Below are positions 1 through 6,950 of a DNA stretch of 37,813 nucleotides, piece after piece; within the stretch, counting starts at the first letter, position 1; every line of letters begins with the position of its first letter. The position numbers and the translations under genes are program-made. Under the pieces are notes generated by a model. That model did no database searches. It was not told the origin of the DNA and worked only from the letters and a program-made list of their open reading frames with translations. This DNA comes from Oscillospiraceae bacterium (GTDB taxonomy: Bacteria > Bacillota_A > Clostridia > Oscillospirales > CAG-272), in assembly GCA_015063335.1 (NCBI GenBank), contig SVUH01000015.1:1-37813 (forward strand). Direction: 5' to 3'.

Positions 1-409
1 CGGGAAGATCTATTGCTTCAAGAGAGGAGCAGAAAGCAAACGCGCCCTTGCCAAGCGTCTTTACACCCTCGGGAAGCTTAATGCTCTTAAGCTTTGCCAT
101 GTTGTAAAATGCGTTGTTTCCGACTGCGCTCACACCCGTCGCTGTTATTTCAACAGTTTCTACGCTGTGGCGAACCGAATACCACGGGACAAGAGTGGTT
201 TCGTCGTTTCCGGGGATATCGCCCGTTCCGCTGATCACAAGCGTCTTGGAATCCGCCTTGTATTCCCACGAGATCTGTGTGCCCTCGACCAGCGTAACGG
301 CAACCGCCTCGGCATCGTTAGCAGAGGTGTTTCCGCACGCCGTCATTCCAAGGACGAACGAAAGAATAAGTAGCGCGGCAATCGCCGCCGTAATAATTCT
401 CTTTTTCAT
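1..409 (-). CDS. Lipoprotein with BspA-like leucine-rich repeats, N-terminal part (cut by window edge)
   Basis: This is the first 136 codons of a minus-strand gene that runs off the left edge of the window. The product starts with MKKR, a hydrophobic stretch and the lipobox-like GMTAC, so Cys 26 is the probable lipidated residue and the protein should be exported and membrane-anchored. After a linker, the sequence around residues 55-85 (ISGTGDIPG, VPWYS) is typical of the region before BspA-like repeats. It is followed by leucine-rich repeat phrases (GNNAFYNMAKLKSIKLPEG, LGKGAFAFCSSLEAIDLP). Such LRR_5 repeats usually serve in binding or adhesion. An AAGG ribosome site lies just upstream of the ATG. 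The family call is good; the ligand is unknown. Confidence 0.85.
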   Translation of the reverse strand, partial: MKKRIITAAIAALLILSFVLGMTACGNTSANDAEAVAVTLVEGTQISWEYKADSKTLVISGTGDIPGNDETTLVPWYSVRHSVETVEITATGVSAVGNNAFYNMAKLKSIKLPEGVKTLGKGAFAFCSSLEAIDLP

Positions 410-441
410 TGTTAAGCCTTTCTTATTTTAATATATCAAAC

Positions 442-470
442 ATTATATCACATCAAAAAGGCAAATTCAA
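442..470 (-). promoter_or_regulatory. Promoter for the lipoprotein gene
   Basis: On the minus strand TTGAAT is separated by exactly 17 bp from a perfect TATAAT, ending about 33 bp before the ATG. The gap to thioredoxin (410-491) holds little else; no clear thioredoxin terminator stem was seen. Confidence 0.7.
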
Positions 471-491
471 CACCTTTTTGTAAACGTTCTT

Positions 492-806
492 TTATTTGAG
501 TCCCATGAGCGAGAGTATCGCGTCCTCGGTCACAACGCCCTGCGTCTTGCCGAGCACACCGCCGTCCTTCATCGCAACGAGCGTAGGAATAACGGAAATA
601 TCAAACGTTCCTGCAAGCTCGGGCTCGTCGTCAACGTTTATCTTGCATATTTTGATATCCTCTCTCTTTTCGGAAAGAGCTTCAAGCGTGGGTGCGAGCA
701 TCTTGCAAGGACCGCACCAATCCGCATAAAAGTCTATAAGCACGGGAACACCCGCCCCCATAACCTCGTCAATAAAATTTTCTTTTGTAAGCTTTACGGT
801 TGCCAT
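492..806 (-). CDS. trxA: Thioredoxin
   Basis: This 104-residue protein has full thioredoxin length and the redox motif WCGPC at about residues 30-34, preceded by the family phrase VLIDFYADWCGPCK. The cis-proline segment ISVIPTLVAM follows near residue 72. It is a cytoplasmic protein-disulfide reductant. The start has an AAGGAG site 7 bp upstream. It lies 12 bp downstream of the ferredoxin:thioredoxin reductase-like gene and almost certainly shares its transcript. This suggests it is reduced by ferredoxin through that partner; no NADPH thioredoxin reductase gene is in the window. Confidence 0.97.
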   Translation of the reverse strand: MATVKLTKENFIDEVMGAGVPVLIDFYADWCGPCKMLAPTLEALSEKREDIKICKINVDDEPELAGTFDISVIPTLVAMKDGGVLGKTQGVVTEDAILSLMGLK

Positions 807-818
807 AAATTTTCTCCT

Positions 819-1019
819 TTAATCTTTAAATTTGTAATAGAGCAAGCAATGACAGTAGCCCTCAAAATCGGGATCTGCCATTTGCTCCTTGAATTCGCGA
901 CAGATGCATTTTGTATCCTCCGTGCGCTCCATTCGGCAGGGGCAATATCCACCCTTCATTTTGAGCCCCTCACGAATAGTCTTGACTATTTCCTCGTTTT
1001 CGTTAAGCCTGACTCCCAT
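819..1019 (-). CDS. Ferredoxin:thioredoxin reductase catalytic-subunit-like protein (minimal)
   Basis: The 66-residue product has three CXC motifs: CPC at 26-28, CIC at 38-40 and CHC at 56-58. This is the cysteine signature of the catalytic (beta) subunit of ferredoxin:thioredoxin reductase, where these cysteines bind a [4Fe-4S] cluster and form the redox-active disulfide. The protein is much shorter than plant or cyanobacterial FTR beta (about 110 residues), and the spacing between the first two motifs is short. No variable (alpha) subunit is next to it. It directly precedes trxA, so reduction of that thioredoxin is the likely role (inference). The ATG has a clear AAAAGGAG site. Confidence 0.88.
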   Translation of the reverse strand: MGVRLNENEEIVKTIREGLKMKGGYCPCRMERTEDTKCICREFKEQMADPDFEGYCHCLLYYKFKD

Positions 1020-1073
1020 TATCTGCTCCTTTTTTCCTTATTTTTACGAGAGTGGAAAGCACCCCCTTGTTAT

Positions 1074-1102
1074 ATTTTACCACAGTCATCTCTCTTTTTC
1101 AA
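1074..1102 (-). promoter_or_regulatory. Promoter for the FTR-trxA operon
   Basis: Minus-strand TTGAAA, 17 bp spacer, TAAAAT, placed about 55 bp before the FTR start codon. Confidence 0.6.
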
Positions 1103-1152
1103 GTATTTCACCAAAATCGCCCGAAAATGTATTGGGTGGAAAATCTTGTGTG

Positions 1153-1181
1153 TTGAAAAAAGAGGGATTTTCATGTATAAT
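1153..1181 (+). promoter_or_regulatory. Promoter for the SleB-type hydrolase gene
   Basis: TTGAAA, 17 bp, perfect TATAAT. Transcription would start near 1188, leaving a leader of about 97 nt that contains the palindrome at 1236-1247. Confidence 0.75.
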
Positions 1182-1235
1182 TTAACTGTCCTCGCAAAGC
1201 TTCGACAAAAAAACACTTTGTCAACACAAAATTCC

Positions 1236-1247
1236 GTGAGCGCTCAC
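1236..1247. promoter_or_regulatory. Perfect palindrome GTGAGCGCTCAC, candidate LacI/GalR-family operator
   Basis: The 12-bp perfect palindrome with central CG matches the core of the idealised symmetric lac operator and the general LacI/GalR operator pattern. It lies about 50 bp downstream of the predicted transcription start and about 37 bp before the ATG, where a bound repressor could block elongation. No LacI-family gene is in the window. It could instead be a small RNA stem. Confidence 0.4.
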
Positions 1248-1284
1248 AGCTTTTGAGGACAAGTAAGAAACAAGGAGGAAAACA

Positions 1285-2142
1285 ATGCAAAAATTCAAAC
1301 GCATATCGGCGTTTTTACTTTGCGCGGTAATGCTTCTCTCGTCATTCGCGACGCTTGGTGTGTCCGCTGACGAGTACGACTTCCCCGCAGGTGCTACGAA
1401 CGTAAATGTAACGCTCGACGGCAAGAAAGTGCTCGAGGGCGAGGCTGTGATAATCAATTCGGTTACATACGTGCCGCTTCGGCGCTTTGCCGAGCTTATG
1501 GGCGCGGATAAAATAAGCTGGAACGCAAAAACGAATACAGCAACCGTAAACAAGGGCACACTTGAGGTGCACGTGGGAAGCGGCGCGCTTTACGTAGGTG
1601 CTAACGGCAGATACTTTTTTACCGTTGAGAAAATTCTCAACATAAGCGGCAGACTTTTTGTTCCCGTAAGACCGATTGCCAAGGCATTTTCCGCAAACGT
1701 CGATTGGGATAATTCGACTCGCACGGTCGTTATTACCTCGACAGGTAAAACACTCGCGAGCGGCGACGCCTTTTATAATTCAACAGACCTTTACTGGCTC
1801 TCAAGAATCATTCAGGCAGAGGCAGGCGGCGAGAGCATTACGGGCATGATAGCAGTCGGAAACGTGGTTCTTAACCGCAAGGCAAGCAAGCAGTATCCTA
1901 ATACGGTATACGGCGTTATCTTCGACAGAAACGGCGGAACGCAGTTCTCACCCGTTTCAATGGGTACGATTTACAACAGCCCAAGCGAGCGAAGCATTAT
2001 CGCGGCAAAAATCTGTCTTGAGGGCTATTCAATAGACAACAACATTCTGTTCTTTATGAATCCCCGAATAGCAACGAACAACTGGATATCCAAGAACCGT
2101 CCGTTCGCCTTTACCATAGGCAGACACGATTTTTATTATTAA
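1285..2142 (+). CDS. Secreted cell-wall hydrolase: copper-amine-oxidase-like N domain plus SleB/CwlJ (Hydrolase_2) domain
   Basis: The 285-residue product begins with a clear Sec signal peptide of about 28 residues ending VSA. Residues about 38-152 form a Cu_amine_oxidN1-type module, with the telltale YVPLRRFAELMG and LFVPVRPIAKAF phrases. This is a non-catalytic wall- or protein-binding domain common in Clostridia. Residues about 165-285 match the Hydrolase_2 (SleB/CwlJ) fold: IIQAEAGGES holds Glu179 and Glu183, of which one is the expected catalytic Glu, followed by GMIAVGNVVLNR and a conserved ending FAFTIGRHDFYY. The family hydrolyses peptidoglycan as a lytic transglycosylase or glucosaminidase. 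The paralogue group includes vegetative and spore-cortex enzymes, so a sporulation role cannot be claimed. RBS is AAGGAGG. Confidence 0.93.
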   Translation: MQKFKRISAFLLCAVMLLSSFATLGVSADEYDFPAGATNVNVTLDGKKVLEGEAVIINSVTYVPLRRFAELMGADKISWNAKTNTATVNKGTLEVHVGSGALYVGANGRYFFTVEKILNISGRLFVPVRPIAKAFSANVDWDNSTRTVVITSTGKTLASGDAFYNSTDLYWLSRIIQAEAGGESITGMIAVGNVVLNRKASKQYPNTVYGVIFDRNGGTQFSPVSMGTIYNSPSERSIIAAKICLEGYSIDNNILFFMNPRIATNNWISKNRPFAFTIGRHDFYY

Positions 2143-2158
2143 AATAATAAAATAAAAA

Positions 2159-2222
2159 AGCTCCCTATTAGGGGAGCTCCGCCATAGGCGGCAAGTCTCC
2201 CCCATTAAGAGGGAGACTTTTC
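2159..2222 (+). repeat. Three back-to-back hairpins after the hydrolase gene (intergenic palindromic repeat and terminator)
   Basis: Three stems follow each other directly. The first pairs AGCTCCC (2159-2165) with GGGAGCT (2172-2178). The second pairs CCGCC (2179-2183) with GGCGG (2187-2191). The third pairs AAGTCTCCC (2193-2201) with GGGAGACTT (2211-2219) and runs into TTTTCATTTTTC. The last stem with its T-run should terminate the upstream gene. The head-to-tail three-stem layout is like palindromic intergenic repeats common in gut Clostridia; I do not know a formal name. The rest of 2143-2306 is AT-rich with nothing further recognised. Confidence 0.7.
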
Positions 2223-2306
2223 ATTTTTCTTTTACTTATCTTTTCTTACAAACCCGTATGTTTATTGGTATGCTCCATGCAACGAGGCTTTATTCTTTGC
2301 AATATC

Positions 2307-2759
2307 TCAGGCCGAAACAGAGACAGTGAGAACCATAATCATGTCTGTTGATACACTCACCATTACGTTATTACCCAATGTTTTAGTATACATTTTATTC
2401 GTCGTACCATCCGAGGCGGAAGGATATTCAGTATATCCGCAAGAGCTCAATAAAGCCTCATATTTTTCTATATATTCAGACGTGCTATTGATATCGGTCA
2501 CTCCGGGAACAAGATATATATAGCCCTTACCGGTCTCCGTGTCGGAAACCAAGTAAGGCTCCTTATAGGTATCAAATACACATCCAAAATCGGGTGCATC
2601 GGTATCCAAATATAGCTTTATGTTCTTTTGAGAGCATACACTACATATATCCCCCTCCCAAGTATGACCTAACGCGCTTCCGGTTGTTGCGCCGCACGCA
2701 GAGCACGTTTGCGGAGCCGTGCAGGTTGCAGCAGTCCAGCTGTGTTCATGAGTTCTCAA
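2307..2759 (-). pseudogene. Fragment of a Cys-rich secreted protein, 5' end lost
   Basis: The open frame of about 150 codons has no ATG and no signal peptide; the only candidate start is a TTG at 2759, and the frame stays open a further 11 codons upstream to a TGA. Its first 40 residues carry a zinc-ribbon-like Cys-rich motif (CTAPQTCSACGATTG, LGHTWEGDICSVC), related to the repeats of the next gene upstream. The rest (about 100 residues, rich in Tyr, Ser and Thr) is unrecognised. I read it as the 3' remnant of a longer exported protein. It could alternatively be a short functional gene starting at TTG, but no good Shine-Dalgarno is in place. Confidence 0.5.
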
Positions 2760-2792
2760 AGTCCACGAGCTTGTTGCACGTAGGAAGAATCA

Positions 2793-2837
2793 AAACACCT
2801 GTAAAACGACTCACTTGTAGTTGTTTTACAGGTGTTT
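2793..2837 (-). terminator. Terminator-like stem downstream of the anchored repeat protein
   Basis: AAACACCTGTAAAAC (2793-2807) pairs with GTTTTACAGGTGTTT (2823-2837), extending inward by four more pairs including one G-U. On the minus strand it is followed by a T-rich run. Its CACCTG(T/C)AAA core is also found in the stem after the paralogous gene at 25204-25249. Confidence 0.7.
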
Positions 2838-2861
2838 GATTTATAAATCAGACGAATTTAT

Positions 2862-4214
2862 CTAATCAATCCTCTTTTTTCCACGCTTAAGCGCAAATAT
2901 AGCTGCACAAGCACCGACGAGCGAAACGCTCGCCATAGCAACACTTGAAGTACATCCTGCCAAGTTTATGGCAATACCGCGCCTTCTCTGATTCTCTTCT
3001 ACTGTCTCAGAAGAAACGGACTCTGTGCGGGGAATATTCTCTGTTATCGTATCACCGCATTGTGTACACGTTTTTGTTTTGATGCCATCTTCAGTATAGG
3101 TAGGCTCTTTCGTTACAGCCCACTCTCCATAGCTGTGTCCGAGAGCAGAAATGAACTCTGTTTTCGCGTCTCCATCGCAGACAGAGCATTTCGTTTTCTT
3201 GGTACCGGTCTCAGTACAGGTAGGAGCTTTGGTTTCAATACGCTCACCGGCAGTATGTCCAAGCGCAGGAATGAACTCTATTTCCGCATTGCCACCGCAG
3301 GTAGAGCACTTCTTTGCTCTAACACCCGTCTTGGTACAGGTAGGCGCCGCAACTTCGATCCATTCTCCGAGAGTGTGTCCGAGAGCGTCAGTTTTGTTTC
3401 TACGCTCCTCTGCCTCACATTCGCAACGCCAGCTCTCGTATCCGACCTCTGTGCAAGTAGGCTCTACGGTGTCGGCAAAAACGAACTCGTGAACATGAGG
3501 GTTGCTAAATTCAAGTCCTTTATATACCTTCAAATCGTAGATATCTATATCCACTTCGTGGAAGGTGTATATTGACAAGCACAGATTTTCGCTGGCATAT
3601 TCGGTAAATGTAGCTTCATCTACTTTTACCCATGTGGTATTAAACTGATTTACATACAAAACAATGGTATAACCGATTATCTCAACAGCATATTCCTGAT
3701 TATCTCTGCCACCGTAATAGTTAACATATTCGTGACCGTTCAATCTCAGCGTATTATTTTGCAAGCATCCCTGCGTTGATCTGACGTAAACACCTTTTTG
3801 TCCGTCAATAAATAATCCCAGTCCCTCAGTTGTGCTGTTCGTAGTCAAGGTAAATCTGACCGTATAATTATATTCCTCTCCAAGAGGGAGACCGGACACC
3901 TTGTCACCCCAATAGTTAAATCCGGCATAGATATTAGAGGTCACGTTTGCTCTGGTAGAATCTATAGGATCGGGAGTTACGATAATTGTCTGTGCGGCAT
4001 CGTATCTTCCGGCAAGCGACGCTCCCTTATCCTTGCTGGGCTTCCAATAGCTATCTCCGGAGAAGTTTGCCTTGTAGAGGAGCTCACCATCCGTTGCCTC
4101 GTCATAAGGCTTATACGTAGTCTGGGCGGAATTATCAGATGTACTTGCTCCTACTGAAACAACAAGAGATAAGGTCATAATTGTTATCAATACCAAACAC
4201 AAAAATTTCTTCAT
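2862..4214 (-). CDS. Secreted protein with four Cys-rich repeats and C-terminal Cys/membrane anchor
   Basis: The 450-residue product has an N-terminal signal peptide (residues 1-23, ending VGA). Residues about 40-235 form a beta-rich domain that reads like a concanavalin/LamG-type fold (FSGDSYWKPS, YTVRFTLTTNST, LFIDGQKGVYV), a call that is tentative. Residues about 245-405 hold four repeats of about 40 residues with the pattern PTCTETG...K.CS.CG...EF..ALGH; the last has PTYTEDG in place of PTCT. The C terminus has the sequence AGCTSSVA, a hydrophobic helix containing LVGACAA, and the basic tail KRGKKRID, which looks like a sorting or anchoring signal. It is paralogous to the gene at 25285-26682. 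Function is unknown; a surface or extracellular role is inferred. Confidence 0.85.
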   Translation of the reverse strand: MKKFLCLVLITIMTLSLVVSVGASTSDNSAQTTYKPYDEATDGELLYKANFSGDSYWKPSKDKGASLAGRYDAAQTIIVTPDPIDSTRANVTSNIYAGFNYWGDKVSGLPLGEEYNYTVRFTLTTNSTTEGLGLFIDGQKGVYVRSTQGCLQNNTLRLNGHEYVNYYGGRDNQEYAVEIIGYTIVLYVNQFNTTWVKVDEATFTEYASENLCLSIYTFHEVDIDIYDLKVYKGLEFSNPHVHEFVFADTVEPTCTEVGYESWRCECEAEERRNKTDALGHTLGEWIEVAAPTCTKTGVRAKKCSTCGGNAEIEFIPALGHTAGERIETKAPTCTETGTKKTKCSVCDGDAKTEFISALGHSYGEWAVTKEPTYTEDGIKTKTCTQCGDTITENIPRTESVSSETVEENQRRRGIAINLAGCTSSVAMASVSLVGACAAIFALKRGKKRID

Positions 4215-4300
4215 AGCTATCTCCTCTAATTCTATCAGCCAATAGTGTCAATTCTTCTTTGCTGTAGTTGTCCGAAAAACTTACCCCTAACAATATATAC

Positions 4301-4329
4301 AGTGTATCACAATTTCGTTCATTTGTCAA
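4301..4329 (-). promoter_or_regulatory. Promoter for the anchored repeat protein gene
   Basis: Minus-strand consensus TTGACA, 17 bp, TACACT, giving a leader of about 80 nt with AGAGGAG close to the ATG at 4214. Confidence 0.7.
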
Positions 4330-4420
4330 TAATTACCCCACATCTAAATTTTACACAAACTTCCAATTAAAATTTTGTGGCATTTTACAGTTTTCTGATT
4401 GCGTTATATGGTTATAATAT

Positions 4421-4443
4421 AAAAACCCGCAAAGCGGGTTTTT
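4421..4443 (-). terminator. Terminator of the flavin reductase-proA-yfcE operon
   Basis: Perfect 10-bp stem AAAAACCCGC / GCGGGTTTTT with a 3-nt loop, three bases beyond the stop codon of the phosphodiesterase gene. Confidence 0.85.
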
Positions 4444-4445
4444 AT

Positions 4446-4961
4446 TTAAAAGTCAACAAACGAAAACTTTCCGCTTTCAAAAAGCACGCATCCGCGTGGA
4501 GTATTCTCTTTCGGTATCGAGGGAGAGCCGGGGTTTACGTAAAGGTTTTTGTTGCCGAACTCAACCATCGCCCTTACGTGCGTATGTCCGTGAACGAGCA
4601 CCTCGCCCGTCTTCAAGGGCGGGAGATCATCAAGGTTAAATTTATGTCCGTGCGTAACGAACATTCTGACGCCGTCCGCCTCAATCAGCGCGTAATCGGC
4701 AAGAATGGGAAACTCCAGAACCATCTGGTCGACCTCTGTATCACAGTTCCCTCTTACACAAAGCAGCTCGTCCTTTACCGAATTCAAAAGCGCAATAACC
4801 TCCTTGGGCGCGTAGTCCTTTGGCAGATCATTGCGAGGACCGTGATAAAGCAGATCGCCGAGCAGCACGAGTCTGTCCGCGCCGCTTCTTCTGTATTCGT
4901 CTACGACCGCGCGTGCCGCAGCAATATCTCCGTGTATGTCCGATGCTATGAGTAGCTTCAT
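4446..4961 (-). CDS. YfcE/MJ0936-type metallophosphodiesterase
   Basis: The 171-residue protein carries all five metallophosphoesterase motifs in order: SDIHGD near the N terminus, LLGDLLYHGP, RGNCD, THGH and HGHTHV. Length and motif order fit the YfcE/MJ0936 family of single-domain, two-metal phosphodiesterases that cleave small phosphodiester substrates; the physiological substrate is not known. The start ATG shares a base with the proA stop (TAATG), so the two are translationally coupled, and it is the last gene of the operon. Confidence 0.92.
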   Translation of the reverse strand: MKLLIASDIHGDIAAARAVVDEYRRSGADRLVLLGDLLYHGPRNDLPKDYAPKEVIALLNSVKDELLCVRGNCDTEVDQMVLEFPILADYALIEADGVRMFVTHGHKFNLDDLPPLKTGEVLVHGHTHVRAMVEFGNKNLYVNPGSPSIPKENTPRGCVLFESGKFSFVDF

Positions 4962-6211
4962 TATCTTATACTTCCGTTTCCTACGATTTTATACTTTTCC
5001 GTCGTGAGTGCCGAGAGTCCCATAGGGCCTCTTACGTGAAGCTTCTGCGTTGAAATGCCAATCTCCGCACCAAAGCCGAACTCACCGCCGTCAGTAAAAC
5101 GCGTTGATGCATTCACGTAAACCGCCGCCGAATTGACCTCTGCGAGGAATTTATCGGCGTTCTCCTTTGAGGACGTGATTATAGCCTCACTGTGTCCCGT
5201 GCTGTACTTGTTTACGTGAGCGATAGCGGAGGTGACTCCGTCAACTACGCGAACAGTAAGAATATAGTCGTTATATTCCGTGTAATAGTCCTCCTCGGTA
5301 GCCTCTATGGCTTCGGGGATAAGCACACATGTTTTAGGACAGCCGCGTATCTCTACGTTGTAGTCCTTAAGCGCCTTTGCAAGTGCGGGCAGTACGCTTG
5401 CCGCAATGCTCGAATGAACGAGAACGGTCTCCACCGCGTTGCACACCGACGGACGGGAGCATTTTGCGTTGACGGCAATCTTGACTGCCATATCCATGTC
5501 AGCCGACTCGTCAATATAAAGGTGGCAGTTGCCCGCGCCCGTCTCGATAACGGGCACCTTGGCGTTTTCAACAACGCTCTTTATAAGCCCCTTGCCGCCG
5601 CGCGGAATAAGCACGTCGACCTTGCCTCTCATAGACATAAGCGCATTCGCGCTTTCTCTGTCCGTGCTCGTTACAAGCTCAACGGAATGGGGATCTATCT
5701 CGCAGTCGTCAAGCGCGCTCTTGAGCACCTTGACTATCGCCTTGTTGGTGTTTATCGCTTCCTTACCACCTCGCAACACGACCGCGTTACCGGTTTTAAG
5801 GCAAAGCGCCGCAGAGTCAACGGTGACATTGGGACGCGCCTCGTAAATTATAGCAACGACTCCGAGCGGCACGCGCACGCGACTGATCCGGAGGCCCGTC
5901 GGTCTTGTCCACGTCTCTGCCTTGCCGATAGGGTCGTCAAGCGCTGCAATATCTCTTACGGAGTCGCAGATAGCGTCTATTCTTGCCGCGGTAAGCTTAA
6001 GTCTGTCGAGCATTGTAGGCGGCACGCCGTTATCCGCAGCCGACAAGAGATCGGCTTCGTTTGCCTTTATTATTTCCTCGCTACTCCTTGCAAGCTCGTC
6101 TGCAATATGCAAAAGAACCTTGTTTTTTGTATCCGTACTGCAAAGCGCCAGCCTTTGCGCGGCAACACCCGCGTTTTCGCACAGCGCTCTCACTTCCTCG
6201 TAAATTTCCAT
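4961..6211 (-). CDS. proA: Gamma-glutamyl phosphate reductase
   Basis: The 416-residue protein has full family length and reads through as ProA, an aldehyde-dehydrogenase superfamily enzyme. It reduces gamma-glutamyl phosphate with NADPH to glutamate semialdehyde in proline synthesis. Visible signatures are PLGVVAIIYEARPNVTVD, LRGGKEAINTNKAI, the catalytic-Cys segment SRPSVCNAVETVLVH, and ASTRFTDGGEFGFGAEIGISTQKLHVRGPMGL. The usual partner proB (glutamate 5-kinase) is not adjacent, which is unusual; it must be elsewhere if the pathway is complete. It follows the flavin reductase gene by 21 bp. Confidence 0.97.
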   Translation of the reverse strand: MEIYEEVRALCENAGVAAQRLALCSTDTKNKVLLHIADELARSSEEIIKANEADLLSAADNGVPPTMLDRLKLTAARIDAICDSVRDIAALDDPIGKAETWTRPTGLRISRVRVPLGVVAIIYEARPNVTVDSAALCLKTGNAVVLRGGKEAINTNKAIVKVLKSALDDCEIDPHSVELVTSTDRESANALMSMRGKVDVLIPRGGKGLIKSVVENAKVPVIETGAGNCHLYIDESADMDMAVKIAVNAKCSRPSVCNAVETVLVHSSIAASVLPALAKALKDYNVEIRGCPKTCVLIPEAIEATEEDYYTEYNDYILTVRVVDGVTSAIAHVNKYSTGHSEAIITSSKENADKFLAEVNSAAVYVNASTRFTDGGEFGFGAEIGISTQKLHVRGPMGLSALTTEKYKIVGNGSIR

Positions 6212-6232
6212 ATACCTCTCCGTTTTACGTTT

Positions 6233-6745
6233 TTACTCTCTTACAAGCGTTTTTTGTATTTCAAGAATATACATTCTGTGATAGTCGCGCGACTTGTAGT
6301 TGTCAAGCAGCGCCTTATCAAGGAAGCAGCTTTCCTTAAGGTCGTCAACGTAAAGCTTTTTGCACACGAGCAGGAGCGATGCGTCAGAAATCACGGGCAC
6401 TCCATCGACTTCACCGAGAGTAAATCCGCAAGCCGCCATTTTGTCAATATCTCTGCCGCTCTGCTTTCCGCAGATCGCCATAGCGTCGCGGCGCTCACTT
6501 CCGAAAAACGCGAGCGAGAAGCGCTCACTCTGCTCGGCAAGACCGAATGAATATCTCTGCGGACGTATAAAGCACACCGCAACGGGCTTGTTCCAAAGCA
6601 CGCCCATACAGCCCCAGCTTGCCGTCATGGCGTTTGCACCCTCTCCGTCGGGAGTGGTAATAAGCATATAATCCTTGCCTATAAGCTTTAGCGCATTTTC
6701 CGTCTCATAAGGGGAAATTTCGCGAAATCCCGTAAGCTTTTCCAT
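6233..6745 (-). CDS. Flavin reductase-like domain protein
   Basis: The 170-residue product matches the flavin reductase-like (FMN-binding split barrel) family: a conserved ANAMTASWGCMGVLWNKP segment, then VAVCFIRPQRYS, then FSLAFFG. Members bind FMN and either reduce free flavin or act as small flavoproteins; the substrate here is unknown. It is the first gene of a three-gene minus-strand operon with proA and the YfcE-type enzyme. The ATG has a GGAGG site 6 bp upstream. Confidence 0.88.
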   Translation of the reverse strand: MEKLTGFREISPYETENALKLIGKDYMLITTPDGEGANAMTASWGCMGVLWNKPVAVCFIRPQRYSFGLAEQSERFSLAFFGSERRDAMAICGKQSGRDIDKMAACGFTLGEVDGVPVISDASLLLVCKKLYVDDLKESCFLDKALLDNYKSRDYHRMYILEIQKTLVRE

Positions 6746-6791
6746 ATAAAACCTCCGTATATCCGTTGTCGTTTATATAAATTCTATTTAT

Positions 6792-6820
6792 ATAATATCA
6801 AAAAAATGTCCGTCCGTCAA
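6792..6820 (-). promoter_or_regulatory. Promoter for the flavin reductase-proA-yfcE operon
   Basis: Minus-strand TTGACG, 17 bp, TATTAT, about 47 bp before the start codon. Confidence 0.65.
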
Positions 6821-6901
6821 TAATACTCCCCTTTATTTCCCAAATGTTACAAGATGTGTAATGATTGTTTAAAAAAATTCAAAAAAAGAGGGGGGGTATT
6901 C

Positions 6902-6910
6902 TGCTATAAT
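6902..6910 (+). promoter_or_regulatory. Extended -10 promoter for DAHP synthase
   Basis: TGCTATAAT is an extended -10 element; no good -35 is present at 16-18 bp upstream, where the sequence is A-rich. A run of seven G (6890-6896) lies just upstream, an odd feature in this region. Confidence 0.55.
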
Positions 6911-6950
6911 CTTCTACATAATTATTTTGCAACTGCAAAGAGGTAAGATC

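Noticed and set aside
5192..6550. Long plus-strand open frame opposite proA and the flavin reductase gene
   Set aside because: It is the antisense shadow of proA: Arg/Val/His-rich, no family phrases, no ribosome site or promoter.
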